A model generated the notes under the pieces. It saw nothing but the letters and a program-made list of their open reading frames with translations. It was not told the origin of the DNA and did no database searches. A program made the position numbers and the translations under genes. 64,000 nt of DNA from Globodera rostochiensis (Eukaryota > Nematoda > Chromadorea > Rhabditida > Heteroderidae), in assembly GCA_018350325.1 (NCBI GenBank), contig JAEVLN010000010.1, positions 2,480,001 through 2,544,000 on the forward strand, given 5' to 3'. Below are positions 33,608 through 43,686 of the stretch, in pieces (position 1 is the stretch's first letter; every line of letters begins with the position of its first letter).

Positions 33608-36213
33608 ATGAAAATTATAGTTCTTACGATTTTTTGTGTTGTGCCGTGGGTTTGCTTCGGTAAATTATATTAAAATATTAATAATAATAATATCACTTAT
33701 AAAATTTACACCTTCTAATTTAAAGGACTCAATTGCAAGCTTGCCGAAAAAGGACCAAATTATGGGCATTCCCAAATTTTTGAATGTTTTACTCATTATC
33801 ATTATTGTGCTGCAGCCAACTGCACAGCATGTACAACAGCAATTTAAATAAAAATTATATCAATATTAGAATTATAGGGTGGCTAAAAAGTTCCCGGAAT
33901 TTTTTCAATTTAATTTTGGGGTCTGAACATCGCTTATTTCAACAAGCTGAGTTCAGAATCTGATTCTTCAGTGTTTTTTCGTCCAGAAAACAAATAAAAA
34001 AAGATCACTTCCCAATAAAGGGGCCATTTAACAAATTACAAGCACTCAAAAGTGTCCGAAAATTAGTAGCATTGGTCACGACTTTTTTTCGGCATTATGG
34101 TTTCAGTTTCCCTAATTGCTCTGAATCTGGTAGTATGAATTGATTAAAAGACTCAAGATTAGTTGCAAGGGGTCGTTATTTGCGTAGCAGAAGATGGCCT
34201 CTTTTCTGGAAAGTGTTATGTTATTCTCTACTCATGGCATTCATTTTAACTAAAAAGGAGTAAAGGATAGGCAAAATGGTAACCCCGGGTGGGACTCGAA
34301 CCCACGACCTCCACCCAATCCGTGGGCAGCTCTTCCAACTGAGCTACCGGGGCCGTCCCATTTGCCTTCTTCTTTATGGGGTGATCTTTTGCGCCCGCCC
34401 TAGGCGTTTTAATCGTCCACTTCCAACCAGCGGAACACTCACATTCTTACAAAGGTTTACTTATTTCTGTGTTCCCATTTTAAAATTGTTTTAGAACAAT
34501 TCCGGGAACTTTTTAGCCACCCTGAAAATATACCAGGAAGAACTTATAATTTTATATTTTTGACTATAGTCAAATTTTTAGTTAACACTTTTACGAAGTC
34601 CAAAACTTTTCATTTTACAAAATGGGGCTGTTTCAATTCCACGGACTCGCAAAAGTGTAGCGAATTTTTCACACCAACATCATCTAATGTGAATCAAAGC
34701 GTCACATGCGAACCATGCCTTATCGGGAAAAAGGACGTCGATTTGTCCAACGACAATTTTACGGGAGGTATACATAAATTATTATAATTTCTCCAAAAGT
34801 ATGATTTAAAATTACATTGGGAAGCACAAAATTACAAATAATCTCGAATTCATGCCTTTCTAATGATTTTAAGACCAAATTGAAAGCTCATAAAATCCCG
34901 TTAAAGTGCCCGGAATTACTATTTCACAGTTTTTTCTCTTACTTTTCTTCACTGTAAACACTGAATTTTTTTGGTGGGGGGGGGGCTTTATTTTGGGGGG
35001 AGGTGGGGGAGGCTTATTTCAGGATATTATGTCAAAAAATCTTTTTCAGTTTTCACACGCACCGTTATAACTCCTACGACATTCGCTGGAAACGGTTAAA
35101 ATCTTTTTTAAATTAAATCACCGCGGGATCCCAATCTCGTACGGTCTTTAATTCAAATCTAAAAAAATATCTTTTTTTTTATTATGTATAATAGCAATAT
35201 CTGTTTACATATTTAAAGGTCTTAAATGTAAAGTTGGAGAATTGAGTGTCGACGGCTTGATGGACCATGACTTTTGGAAAATTGTTGAATGCAGAGCGGA
35301 TGAACATTACTGTGTTGCAGCCAGTTGCGCATACTGTAAGGGTACTTAAAATTTGAATGTCTCATGTTAATTAATTTAATATTGCAGTAAATATTGGCAT
35401 GTGGCCCACCATACAGAAGCCGGACGGTGAGTGAATGGATGCCCCTCTTTTTTGCGCTATTAAAAGCGATAAAAATAAATTTAAAAAAGAATTGTTTTAT
35501 AAAAATAAGCCATTATCGAAAATGGTTTGTTTTAGTAGTGAAGGTCACTGACAACGTTACAAAATGGGGATGCTCTGAGAGTAATGAGGCAAAATGCGGA
35601 ATGCATCATCCATCGATTGCGGATGTCGCTTTCGTGTGCGATCCCTGCTATATCGGGCCAAAAGATGTTGACTTGGCCAACGAGAATTACACCGGAGGTA
35701 ATTAAAAAACAATAAAATAAATGTTATGTGAAAATATAAAAATATAAAATATTAAAAAACAAATTTCAGTTTTCCCAGTCGCAGCTGCAATTAAACATAC
35801 GGGCACCAGTCCCCGCCCATCGACGACGTCTCCAAAGATAACCGACCGAAACGGAGGTATAATAATTAGTGTGCAAAATACCCAAAATATTTGTTTCTTA
35901 AATTTTTTAATTTGTTTTCATCTACAAAAAGTTCAGTCGACATCTTTTTTGTCAGATAAATTGTCTTCAACAGTGACAAGCACAAAAAATGGAGGCACGT
36001 GGTTTTTAAAGCATTCAAATAAATTGTTTTTTAAATTCAATTTTATTTAAGCATTTATTGACTAAATTTGTAAATTGTTAGTTTTTATTTTGACGCATTT
36101 TATTTATTTTTAAACAATTTTTTCCATATATTTAAACCAAAACATCAATTTTAGCTACCAACGTCAACAATTCGGTGATTTTTGTGGCTGTCATGCTGTC
36201 ACTCGGTAAATAA
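33608..36213 (+). CDS. Two-module ET-like cysteine-rich surface protein, probably GPI-anchored or membrane-tethered
   Basis: Ten phase-consistent exons: 33608-33659, 33726-33830, 34582-34767, 35050-35094, 35219-35335, 35388-35426, 35536-35697, 35770-35856, 35932-35994 and 36155-36213, totalling 304 residues. The signal peptide is MKIIVLTIFCVVPWVCFG. Two homologous modules follow. Module 1 starts LNCKLAEKG and includes FECFTHYHYCAAANC, TKWGCFNSTDSQKC and CEPCLIGKKDVDLSNDNFTGG. Module 2 starts LKCKVGELS and includes VECRADEHYCVAASC, TKWGCSESNEAKC and CDPCYIGPKDVDLANENYTGG. The TKWGC and terminal C..C pattern resembles the nematode ET module (Pfam name from memory), but the usual CC...DLCN end is altered to DL(A/S)N without cysteine. 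A Ser/Thr/Pro linker and a short C-terminal hydrophobic stretch (SVIFVAVMLSLGK) follow. The last intron needs a GC donor. Intron 2 hosts a mariner-like miniature element carrying a tRNA-like sequence. Confidence 0.82.
33876..34523. mobile_element. Tc1/mariner-type miniature element with exact 26-bp ends
   Basis: The left end AGGGTGGCTAAAAAGTTCCC... and the right end are exact inverted copies over 26 bp. The sequence resembles mariner ends. The TA duplication is not clear. It encodes no transposase but contains a tRNA-like gene on the minus strand (34281-34353). It lies within intron 2 of the ET-like gene. A second TAGCCACCCTGTA end-like motif occurs at 33355-33367. Confidence 0.75.
34281..34353 (-). 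tRNA. tRNA or tRNA pseudogene carried by a miniature element
   Basis: The minus strand reads GCCCCGG (acceptor), TA, GCTC with an AGTTGGAA loop and GAGC (D arm), then GTGGG-TTCGAGT-CCCAC (T arm) and CCGGGGT (acceptor, one G-T pair). Length is 73 nt. A and B box consensus are both good. The anticodon stem is poorly paired and position 33 is not T, so the identity cannot be assigned. Most likely a pseudogene or tRNA-derived sequence captured by the element. Confidence 0.55.
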
Positions 36214-36728
36214 ATTTAATTAGATTAAAATTAAACATTTAATTTTTAATTTGTCAAGTTTTGCTGACCATTTTTTGAATGGTTACACATTGGCGAAGTG
36301 TGCTGAATAGAATTAATTAAGCAAAATGCCAAAATACCACAACTTGTTCCCCAATTAATTCAATTGAATTTTGTAAATTAAACAATGCGAAATCCCTAAA
36401 AAATTAATGCAATTATTGTTCAAAATGTTTTATAATTTCCCCAGCAGAAATGAAATCACCATAAATTTGTCTATTTTATTTTAGGAAATCTTATTTTAAC
36501 ACGACCACCTTGAAATTTCTTTAAATTAAAAAAAAAGACCTTTTTTTAATTTTCTTACAATTTGAGCTCATGGGAAAGTTATTATTATGAATTCAATTTC
36601 CTAGACATCAAAACATACAATTAGTGACATAAATCGTCGGAAATGTTTTTGTTGATTGAAAATGCTCTACTGTAAATGCTATTTTTATAAACTAAACATA
36701 ATAAATAATTTGCTAAACTTTTGAATAA
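36214..36728. repeat. Duplicated spacer unit (copy A of the 36-48 kb array)
   Basis: Sequence downstream of the ET-like stop up to the Srt-type first exon recurs near 40535-40863 plus 41778-41810, at 42770-43080 and at 47070-47650. Shared landmarks include GCAAAATGCCAAAATACCAC and ATCAAAACATACAATTAGTG. Identity looks very high by eye. This is the backbone of the segmental duplication. Confidence 0.8.
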
Positions 36729-36960
36729 ATGGAATTATTTTTGTTCCGTCCAAATGATTATGAGAAAATATACAACTGCACGAATTTTAATATTAATTCA
36801 ATCCCATTGGAGCATCGTCAATATGCTATCGAATCATTTGCGCTTATTTTTCTTTGCATCGTTTATGTTAAAAATACATTTTTATATTTAGAAGTAAAAG
36901 AACAAAATAATAAAAAAAAAGATATTTTAATAAATAGAAATTGATTATTAAAAGATTCTC
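36729..36960 (+). pseudogene. Srt-family receptor fragment, first exon only
   Basis: Encodes MELFLFRPNDYEKIYNCTNF and continues almost identically to exon 1 of the intact receptor at 47650, then loses the donor site region. Beyond 36960 the sequence jumps to pieces of later exons (AAGCTCAAGACGCGCTT, ATTCAACCCATTCGCTGGCT). It is an internally deleted duplicate. Confidence 0.8.
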
Positions 36961-37481
36961 AACGACGAGTGAAAAGCTCAAGACGCGCTTTCTTTCTGAT
37001 CGAGATCAATCTCGAAGATTATTCAACCCATTCGCTGGCTAATTGTTGAAGGTCTGCCGATTCCTTGTTTTAACACCACACAGAAAACCTTATAAAATTG
37101 TGATTTATTTGCAAATTTTAGGCATCCTAATTGAATTCATTATAACTTTTATTTTTTCCCGGTAATTGTTTTGCCAAACCGGTATTGATCTGGATTGGGA
37201 TGTGGTCGTTGAAAATTTGCTGGATTAATAGGATTAAGATTTAGCCGGGATTGGTCTAAAAAAAGCTGCTGTACCGTTTTGCTCCATTGAATAACAATGA
37301 CAAAGCGCAGGCCATTATCAAACCAACTCTTATGCCACTTTGACCAAATTAGACAATTTTTGATTAACTTTTATCAACAAATGCACACCAATTCATCAAC
37401 AAACATGCAACGTTAGAACAAATTAAAATAACAATTCGAAAAAATCCATGCAAAACGTTTGCTAACCGCCAAATGTTATCT

Positions 37482-37757
37482 TCATGAACGCACTTGAAGA
37501 CGCACAAAGTGACCAACTTTGCATTTGTTTTTAGTTTTATCCCATTCGCAGAAGAAAGCAAAGTTTTCTATTTCTATATATGCTGTTGGACAATCTTTTT
37601 TGTCGTAGTAGCGGCAATATTTGTAAGCTTTTTCACTTTCCGGTCCACCTGGGATTGGTTCAACATTGCCAGAACTGGATGTTTTTGGCGATGCATCTAA
37701 ATTGTCTACGTGAGTAGGAAATGTTTTTGAACACCTTACATAAACCTTTTTAATCAA
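37482..37757 (-). pseudogene. Small secreted cysteine-rich family member, signal exon missing
   Basis: Minus strand; after an acceptor (ACGTAG) the exon encodes DNLDASPKTSSSGNVEP, then KAYKYCRYYDKKDCP, then FAFFCEWDKTKNKCKVGH and a stop at 37482. It matches the intact gene at 38913-39226 in cysteine spacing and in the WDKTKNKC motif. The signal-peptide exon expected upstream (near 37900) is replaced by a miniature element starting about 37805. It may use another first exon; otherwise it is a fragment. Confidence 0.65.
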
Positions 37758-37804
37758 ATCATTTTAACAGATTTTTGTTTACCATGATGGCTTCCAGTAT
37801 ATTC

Positions 37805-38075
37805 GACAACCAACCGTTTGGGTCAGAGAGTGTGGAGTCAGACGGTGCTAGGTCGTTTCTTAAATTCCGCCACCATGGGCATTTCTTAAATCCGCAACAA
37901 AGTCGAAGTGGTTTGATAAGTTTAAAAAAAGTTATCAATGTAAAATTGCCAAAATTGTGCTTTTTCGTGGTTTTCTGATCATAACTTTTTAAACTTTGAT
38001 TTACTGCTTTGTCTAGTTTTACAAATAGTTTCTATTCATTTAGAGCTTTCCAATGGTATTGATTTAGTGCGGTTT
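37805..38075. mobile_element. Half copy of a fold-back element (AGACGGTGCTAGGTCG family)
   Basis: Nearly identical to the left half of the complete element at 43277-43632, from GGGTCAGAGAGTGTGG to TAGTGCGGTTTGAA. The right arm is missing. Confidence 0.75.
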
Positions 38076-38081
38076 GAACCG

Positions 38082-38790
38082 AAGGTACCGACCGAACAAA
38101 ATGTTAGTACCGAAAAAAGTACCGAATGGAAAAATTGGTAATAATATTTGAATTTTTCAACATTTATCCATAATAAAGATTTACATAAAGAATTACTTTT
38201 TTCACCATTTTAGTTATCGAAATTGGACAAGTTTTCTTAATAAAATCGTTAGAATTTTCATTTTTTTCTCTCGGCGACGCCTATCGGCATCACCGATCAC
38301 CTACAAAAACCCCTAATAAAACGGCTAAAAGTTTCATTTTCTATAGTTTTTTGAACCTAAAATTAAGAAAAAGTCTCGAGGCAAGACTCGGAATCTGCAT
38401 TTCAAAAGTGTCCGGTGAAATTTTATTTGATTTTTTAATTTTTTTAAGCATTTTTTTTTGCGATGCATTTTGTGGCCATTTTTTCTTAACAAATTCCATC
38501 AAAAATTCAAAATTTCTCGGCGGCACTGTCGGGCCCCATTCAAACTGATCCAAAAACTATTAAAATCCTGCCACAGAACAGGAACAGGTCGAAATGCTAA
38601 TTTTCTTGAACAGCAATCTCCCAATACTCAATTATAAATATTAATAAACCAAGATTTCCAAATACCTAAACGATTTTTTGTTGAAAAGTTAATATAAAAA
38701 ATATTGGTACCGAAAACCGAAAAAGTACCGACAATTTTTTTCGGTACTTTTCGGTACCGGTACTCTTTGGTACTTTACCGAAAATTAGAC
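38082..38790. mobile_element. GGTACCGA-repeat miniature element
   Basis: Left subterminal array GGTACCGACCGAAC/AGTACCGAAAAAAGTACCG and right array TTCGGTACTTTTCGGTACCGG are inverted. The centre has a hairpin module (38271-38296) and a partial one (about 38516-38531). Non-coding. The outermost ends are unclear. Confidence 0.6.
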
Positions 38791-38912
38791 ATTTCTGATT
38801 AACTTTTATCAACAAGTGCACACCAATTCATCAACAAACAGGCAACGTTAGAACAAATTAAAATAACAATTCGAACAATCCGTGCAAAACATTTGCTAAC
38901 CGCCGAATGTTG

Positions 38913-39226
38913 TCAGCACAAATGCGCCGGAAGGTGCAGATGGTCATCAATCATGCATTTGTTTTTCGTTTTGTCCCATCCGCAGAAGAAAGTATCGTCT
39001 CCTATAACCTTTTTTTCATATGGGCAATAATTTTTGCCGAATTTGCGGCAATATTTGGCAGCATCCTTTTTCGCTCTTTCTATCGGAGTCGCTCCGTCAC
39101 TACTGAAAATGTCCAAAATTAAGCAAATTTAAAGAATTTTAAATATTACCATCCAGCAGTTTTAAGCACAAAGTTGTTGAGCATAATTATGCAGATGCAA
39201 AGTGCGACAAGGAATAAATTTGGCAT
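38913..39226 (-). CDS. Small secreted cysteine-rich protein (88 residues)
   Basis: The intact member of a local family I do not recognise. Exon 1 is 39150-39226, exon 2 is 38913-39102; phases fit and the stop is at 38913-38915. The N-terminus MPNLFLVALCICIIMLNNFV is a signal peptide. The mature part has six cysteines: AGCSDG, KYCRKFG, NYCPYE, FFCGWDKTKNKC and the C-terminal LPAHLC. Small size, signal peptide and paired cysteines fit a secreted disulfide-bonded protein; in a plant-parasitic nematode an effector is conceivable, but that is speculation. Three damaged relatives lie at 37482-37757, 39600-39842 and 45815-46048, so the family was amplified together with the surrounding array. Confidence 0.7.
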
Positions 39227-39289
39227 TTCAATTCGATTGCTGTTACAAATTTTTAAAATAAATTTTGTTATTGTTCTAAATTAAAGTTC

Positions 39290-39525
39290 GGCTAATGGAA
39301 CGGGCTTTCTTCTTAAAAGCAGGTGCTGATAGGATCGGGACCAGCATTTTGAAGCGGGACAGGGAAACGAGAAAAATCGGAACTGGCACTACACCACCGG
39401 TTAGTCCCGGTCCGACCGGGACGGGATCCGGGACTGAGGTTTTTCAAAAACCGGGACCGAGATCCAAAAGCCGGGAATTTCCCGACCGGGCCCGGTCGGG
39501 ATTCCGGTCTCGGCCAACTCTATAA
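39290..39525. mobile_element. Fragment of the GGGACCGG element family
   Basis: GC-rich GGGACCGGGACGGGATCCGG repeats ending in GGCCAACTCTA, the same terminus as the element at 4172-6105. The left terminus is not present in intact form. Confidence 0.6.
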
Positions 39526-39599
39526 AGTAGAAAGTCACTCTTTTGTTGTGCTTTCATTGACATTTGCCAAGTTGGCAAAAAAAATATGCACTTTTGTGA

Positions 39600-39842
39600 C
39601 CATATTTTATTAATTGATGGTGGCGATGCATCTGAATTGTCTACGTGAGTAGGAAATGTATGTTTAAATTTTTCAATATTAGCTAATTTTTGTTAGTCCC
39701 CCGCGCACTGAAAAATGATGAAATAGGTATTGTATTGCGCCAAAATTTTAATTTGAAAAGCATTTTTCTGACCCGTCATCTCCGGCAGAATAAAAGTGGC
39801 CACGCTCAAGCAAAGTCCGTCCAAGAAGAAAAAGGTGCGCAT
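39600..39842 (-). pseudogene. Truncated small secreted cysteine-rich family member
   Basis: Exon 1 (39773-39842) encodes MRTFFFLDGLCLSVATFILP, a signal-peptide-like start. After an intron, exon 2 starts at 39640 (DNSDASP), in phase with exon 1, but its body is lost within about 40 nt and no cysteine motif follows. Confidence 0.6.
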
Positions 39843-40474
39843 TTTAAGGCAATTACAATATTTGAATGATGCTGCTTTCTGGCTGTATTCTCCTCCGCTT
39901 TTATGCGGCTTTCAATCGCTGGCTTTGAAGTGACTTTGTTTAAATAGCATTGCCAGCGAAGAGAGTGGAGGGAATGCGAGAGAATGCGTTGGCATTTATT
40001 TTAGCATTGGCATAAATTTTTGCCCTATTACCACCAAAAATAGTCACTAAAAGAATAGTGGAATTGATTCCCCAACAAAAGATGGGAAGGTATTGGTGGC
40101 ATTTTTTACGTATACATTGCCTTACTTCAACAAAGATTTATGCCAAAATTGAAAGCGTGGCATTTGGGCCCCCTGGTTATGCCGATTTTGTCGAGAATTG
40201 AAGCAATGGAAGAAGCGCCAAGGCCAGAGCAAATGGCCATAGAACAGAGATATTGGTCGATAAATCTGAATTGCACTTTACATTTCACAGGGGGGCTGCT
40301 TTGAGCGGGTAAAATGACGTGGAACTTTTGGGCATCCTCTAAATTTATATTTTTATCCACTAATCAATTTACACGATGTGTCTAAATTAATTGAATTGTT
40401 TTATTCTTTTTAAAAAATCGTGAAAATTTTTTGAATTAAAGCGGGGAGTTGAATTCAATACTATCATTAAAATT

Positions 40475-40533
40475 CAGGTCTACAACCGGTTCGGCGATTT
40501 TGTGATTGGCATGCTATCACTCGGTAAATAAAT
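40475..40533 (+). pseudogene. Duplicate of the last exon of the ET-like gene
   Basis: The acceptor ATTCAG is followed by a copy of the final exon ending CTATCACTCGGTAAATAA, very similar to 36155-36213. No other exons of that gene lie upstream in this copy. Confidence 0.7.
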
Positions 40534-40863
40534 TCAATCAGCTTAAATTTAAACATAATATGATCCTTTGTATAATTAAAATTTGATTTTAATTTGTCAA
40601 GCTTTGCGGGCCACTTTCGTCATTTTGAATGGTTACACATTGGCGGAGTGTGCTGAATAGAATAATTAAGCAAAATGCCAAAATACCACAACTTGTTCAA
40701 GAATCAAATGCCCCAATTATTCAATTGAGTTTTGTAAATTAAATTTCACACAATGCGAAATCCCTTAATGCAATAATTGTTCAAAATGTTTTATAATTTC
40801 CCCCTAAGATAGTTCCGCAGGAGAAATGAAATCACCACAAATTTGTCTATTTTATTTTAGGAA

Positions 40864-41777
40864 GGCTCCTGTACCTTTCAACACAGGACATTTCAACACT
40901 GGACATTTCAACACTGATTTCAACACTGGACATTTCAACACTGATTTTAAATTTTAAAAATAAATTGATAGTGCCAAATTCAAAAATACCTAGTTAATTA
41001 AATAAAGGCTTATTAATTAATCAGTCTTGCTGAGCTAGATGATACGAAATCGTTCTAAGGTAACGAAGTACGTCTTCGCCAGCCCTCTGGTCAAATTCTG
41101 CAAAAATCTGCTGAAGATTATGGTCCAGCGCCACATAAACGCTCTTCCTTTTTAGTCCTCTCCCTCTCACGCCATGCGCTGGTGCATTTCGATAAACCGG
41201 TATTCAAACCCGTCTCGTGACAAGGTGTGCCACCTTTGGTTGATTTTTGTTCGATGAATTGAACCACTTCTTGACCCCCAATGTCACTCTCATCGGAAGG
41301 ACTATTTGATGAATCTAATTGGCCCTCTTCGGGAGAACTCCAGCGATGCATATTATTAGGAAAATATGCCAATTTAAGGAAAGTGAGAATAATCGGACGA
41401 GAGTGAGGCGATTCCGATATTCATATGATCGCAACTCACTCAACCTTATCAGTTAGCAGAACCAAATTGACCCCTGACCCACCATGCTACTCAAACATTG
41501 GTTCAGTAAGCAAATGTAGTTTGTGCACTTATTTTTATTTCACCATTTCAATGTCAACAATAACAAGGACCATTTAAATATTTTCGAATTTCTCAAATTT
41601 CTTATCACATAGCATTTAGCTCAGCAAGACTGATTAATTAATAAGCCTTTATTTAATTATAACTAGGTATTTTTGAATTTGGCACTATCAATTTATTTTT
41701 AAAATTTAAAATCAGTGTTGAAATGTCCAGTGTTGAAATCAGTGTTGAAATGTCCAGTGTTGAAATGTCGGGTCACC
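40864..41777. mobile_element. Fold-back element with 9-bp target duplication (MULE-like)
   Basis: Inverted arms of about 170 bp, each tipped by tandem TTTCAACACTGGACA units. TTTTAGGAA is duplicated exactly at 40855-40863 and 41778-41786. The same site is present once, uninterrupted, in the parallel duplicated segments (near 36478-36490 and 42800-42812), which are empty sites. A 9-bp duplication and long arms suit Mutator-like elements. A minus-strand frame (41118-41372) has no recognisable transposase motif. Confidence 0.85.
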
Positions 41778-42569
41778 TTTTAGGAATTCTTTTATTTTAA
41801 ATGCAATCTTTGCCTTTTTAAAGACGCGAAAGATTAAAAATTTTCGATTTCGGCAAAATGTTACGTCGTTTTTGAACATTCCCATTGAGCCGGAGGCAAA
41901 ATTCCACCCAAAAATCAGTCCGTTCGCCGGAAATGGGTAAAGGATTAAGTATGATGTGGTCATTATTTATTTATATTTAAATAAACGTCGATTCATTTAG
42001 TTCGTCGATTAAAGATGTATAGTACAACAACAACAAAGTTCTAATAGAGGACGTTCAAAAATATTTGCTCAAGCAATAAGAAATAATTTTAATCAAATTA
42101 TTCAATTCATTTCTTAGAGAAAATTACCTAAAAATTGTTAGCTTCCAACATTTAAAAGTACGAATAAGAATTGGAGCTTTTGTTTCAGTTTGACGTAACC
42201 AAAAGAATCTAAAGCAGGGTTCGGATTCGTACTTGAATGGCAAGTACAGTGCTTGAAAATGGACCCTCGTGCCAATCGATTCCTCCCGTCGAGCTGTGCG
42301 AATCCGCAAAAAGTTTGTGCCGGAGAGACACTATGCAGAAATTTACGAGCCAACAAAAGTTGCCCAAAATGGGTTATCATTGTGTTTTTTGAGTTATTTT
42401 TGAAAACTTAATGAATTTTTGAGTACAATTTTAGCTTTAGCTTAATTTCAAATTTATCCATCTATCTAAAATACTTAAATATTTTTTTTTTAATTTTTTA
42501 TTTTAATGAGAATTCTTTTTTTCCAAATAGGGTAAACTGCGTAATAATTTATTTAGAAATGCTATTTCA

Positions 42570-42775
42570 TATCCCCGCGTAATGAGATAATCAAAATTAA
42601 TGATTAAGCTCGCGTTAACAATGCAATTTTCGTTAATTTATTCGCCTAAAATTGTTGGTTCGTTATTCACTTTCTCTTGCCATCGACGCATTACTACAGT
42701 AAATTAGGGGTAATGTAAAAATAATTATGTAATTAAGTATTATTTACCCATTTCCCCCGGGGGCTCAGTAATGAA
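42570..42775. pseudogene. Fragment copied from the 3' end of lat-1
   Basis: Matches 50165-50630 closely at both edges (GATTAAGCTCGCGTTAACAATG; GCCATCGACGCATT; ATTTACCCATTTCCCCCGGG) but lacks most of the last lat-1 exon between them. It shows that the duplication array once extended into lat-1. Confidence 0.8.
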
Positions 42776-42789
42776 ATCACCTCAATTTT

Positions 42790-43230
42790 TTCTATTTTAT
42801 TTTAGGAAATCTTTTATTTTAACGACCACCTTGAAATTTCTTTAAATTTAAAAACAAAGAAGACTTTTTTTTAACTTGTTCTCAAAACAAATATTTTCTC
42901 TGTAATTTACAATTTGAGCCCATGGGAAAGTTATTATTATGAATCCAATTTCCTAGACATCAAAACATACAATTAGTGGCATAAATCGTCGGAAATGTTT
43001 TGTTTATTGAAATTGCTCTACTGTAATTGCTATTTTTATAAACTAAACATAATAAATAATTTCTAAACTTTTGAATAAATGGAATTATTTTTGTTTCTTC
43101 CAATGATTATAAGAATATTTAAAATGATTGAGATCAATCTCGAAGAAATGAATTTTTTTATGAGCCTCAACGGCATTTTTTTCCTGATTATTCAACCCAT
43201 TCGCTGGCTGTCATGATGATGCCGATGAGT
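42790..43230 (+). pseudogene. Srt-family receptor fragment (copy C)
   Basis: Contains the duplicated spacer, a damaged exon 1 start (ATGGAATTATTTTTGTTTC at about 43080) and a short piece of exon 4 (ATTATTCAACCCATTCGCTGGCTG). Coding capacity is lost. Confidence 0.75.
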
Positions 43231-43276
43231 CTCGAGCCGATTTTTAGTTTTGGAAAAACGAGACTTTTTACACTTG

Positions 43277-43632
43277 GGTCAGAGAGTGTGGAGTCAGACG
43301 GTGCTAGGTCGTTTCTTAAATTCCGCCACCATGGGCATTTCTTAAATCCGCAACAAAGTCGAAGTGGTTTGATAAGTTTAAAAAAAGTTATAAATGTAAA
43401 ATTGCCAAAATTGCGCTTTTTTGTGGTTTTCTGATCATAACTTTTTAAACTTTGATTTACTGCTTTGTCTAGTTTTACAAATAGTTTCTATTCATTTAGA
43501 GCTTTCCAATGGTATTGATTTAGTGCGGTTTGAATAAAGTTAAGATGTCTAAAACCACTTCATAAAATATATGTGGCGGAATTTAAGAAACGACCCAGCA
43601 CGGAGTCGGACAATCGTTTGGGCTCAGAGAGC
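43277..43632. mobile_element. Complete fold-back element (AGACGGTGCTAGGTCG family)
   Basis: The left arm GTGGAGTCAGACGGTGC / GTTTCTTAAATTCCGCCAC is mirrored on the right by GTGGCGGAATTTAAGAAAC / GGAGTCGGAC. The outer repeats GGGTCAGAGAG and GGGCTCAGAGAG are in direct orientation. Non-coding. A half copy lies at 37805-38075. Confidence 0.75.
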
Positions 43633-43686
43633 GATAAGGCCTGGGTTGCATTCATCGGCATCCCATTGATTTTGAAGGGTTAGTAG

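Noticed and set aside
34281..34353. Functional tRNA with a defined anticodon
   Set aside because: The anticodon stem mispairs and position 33 is not T, so identity was not assigned.
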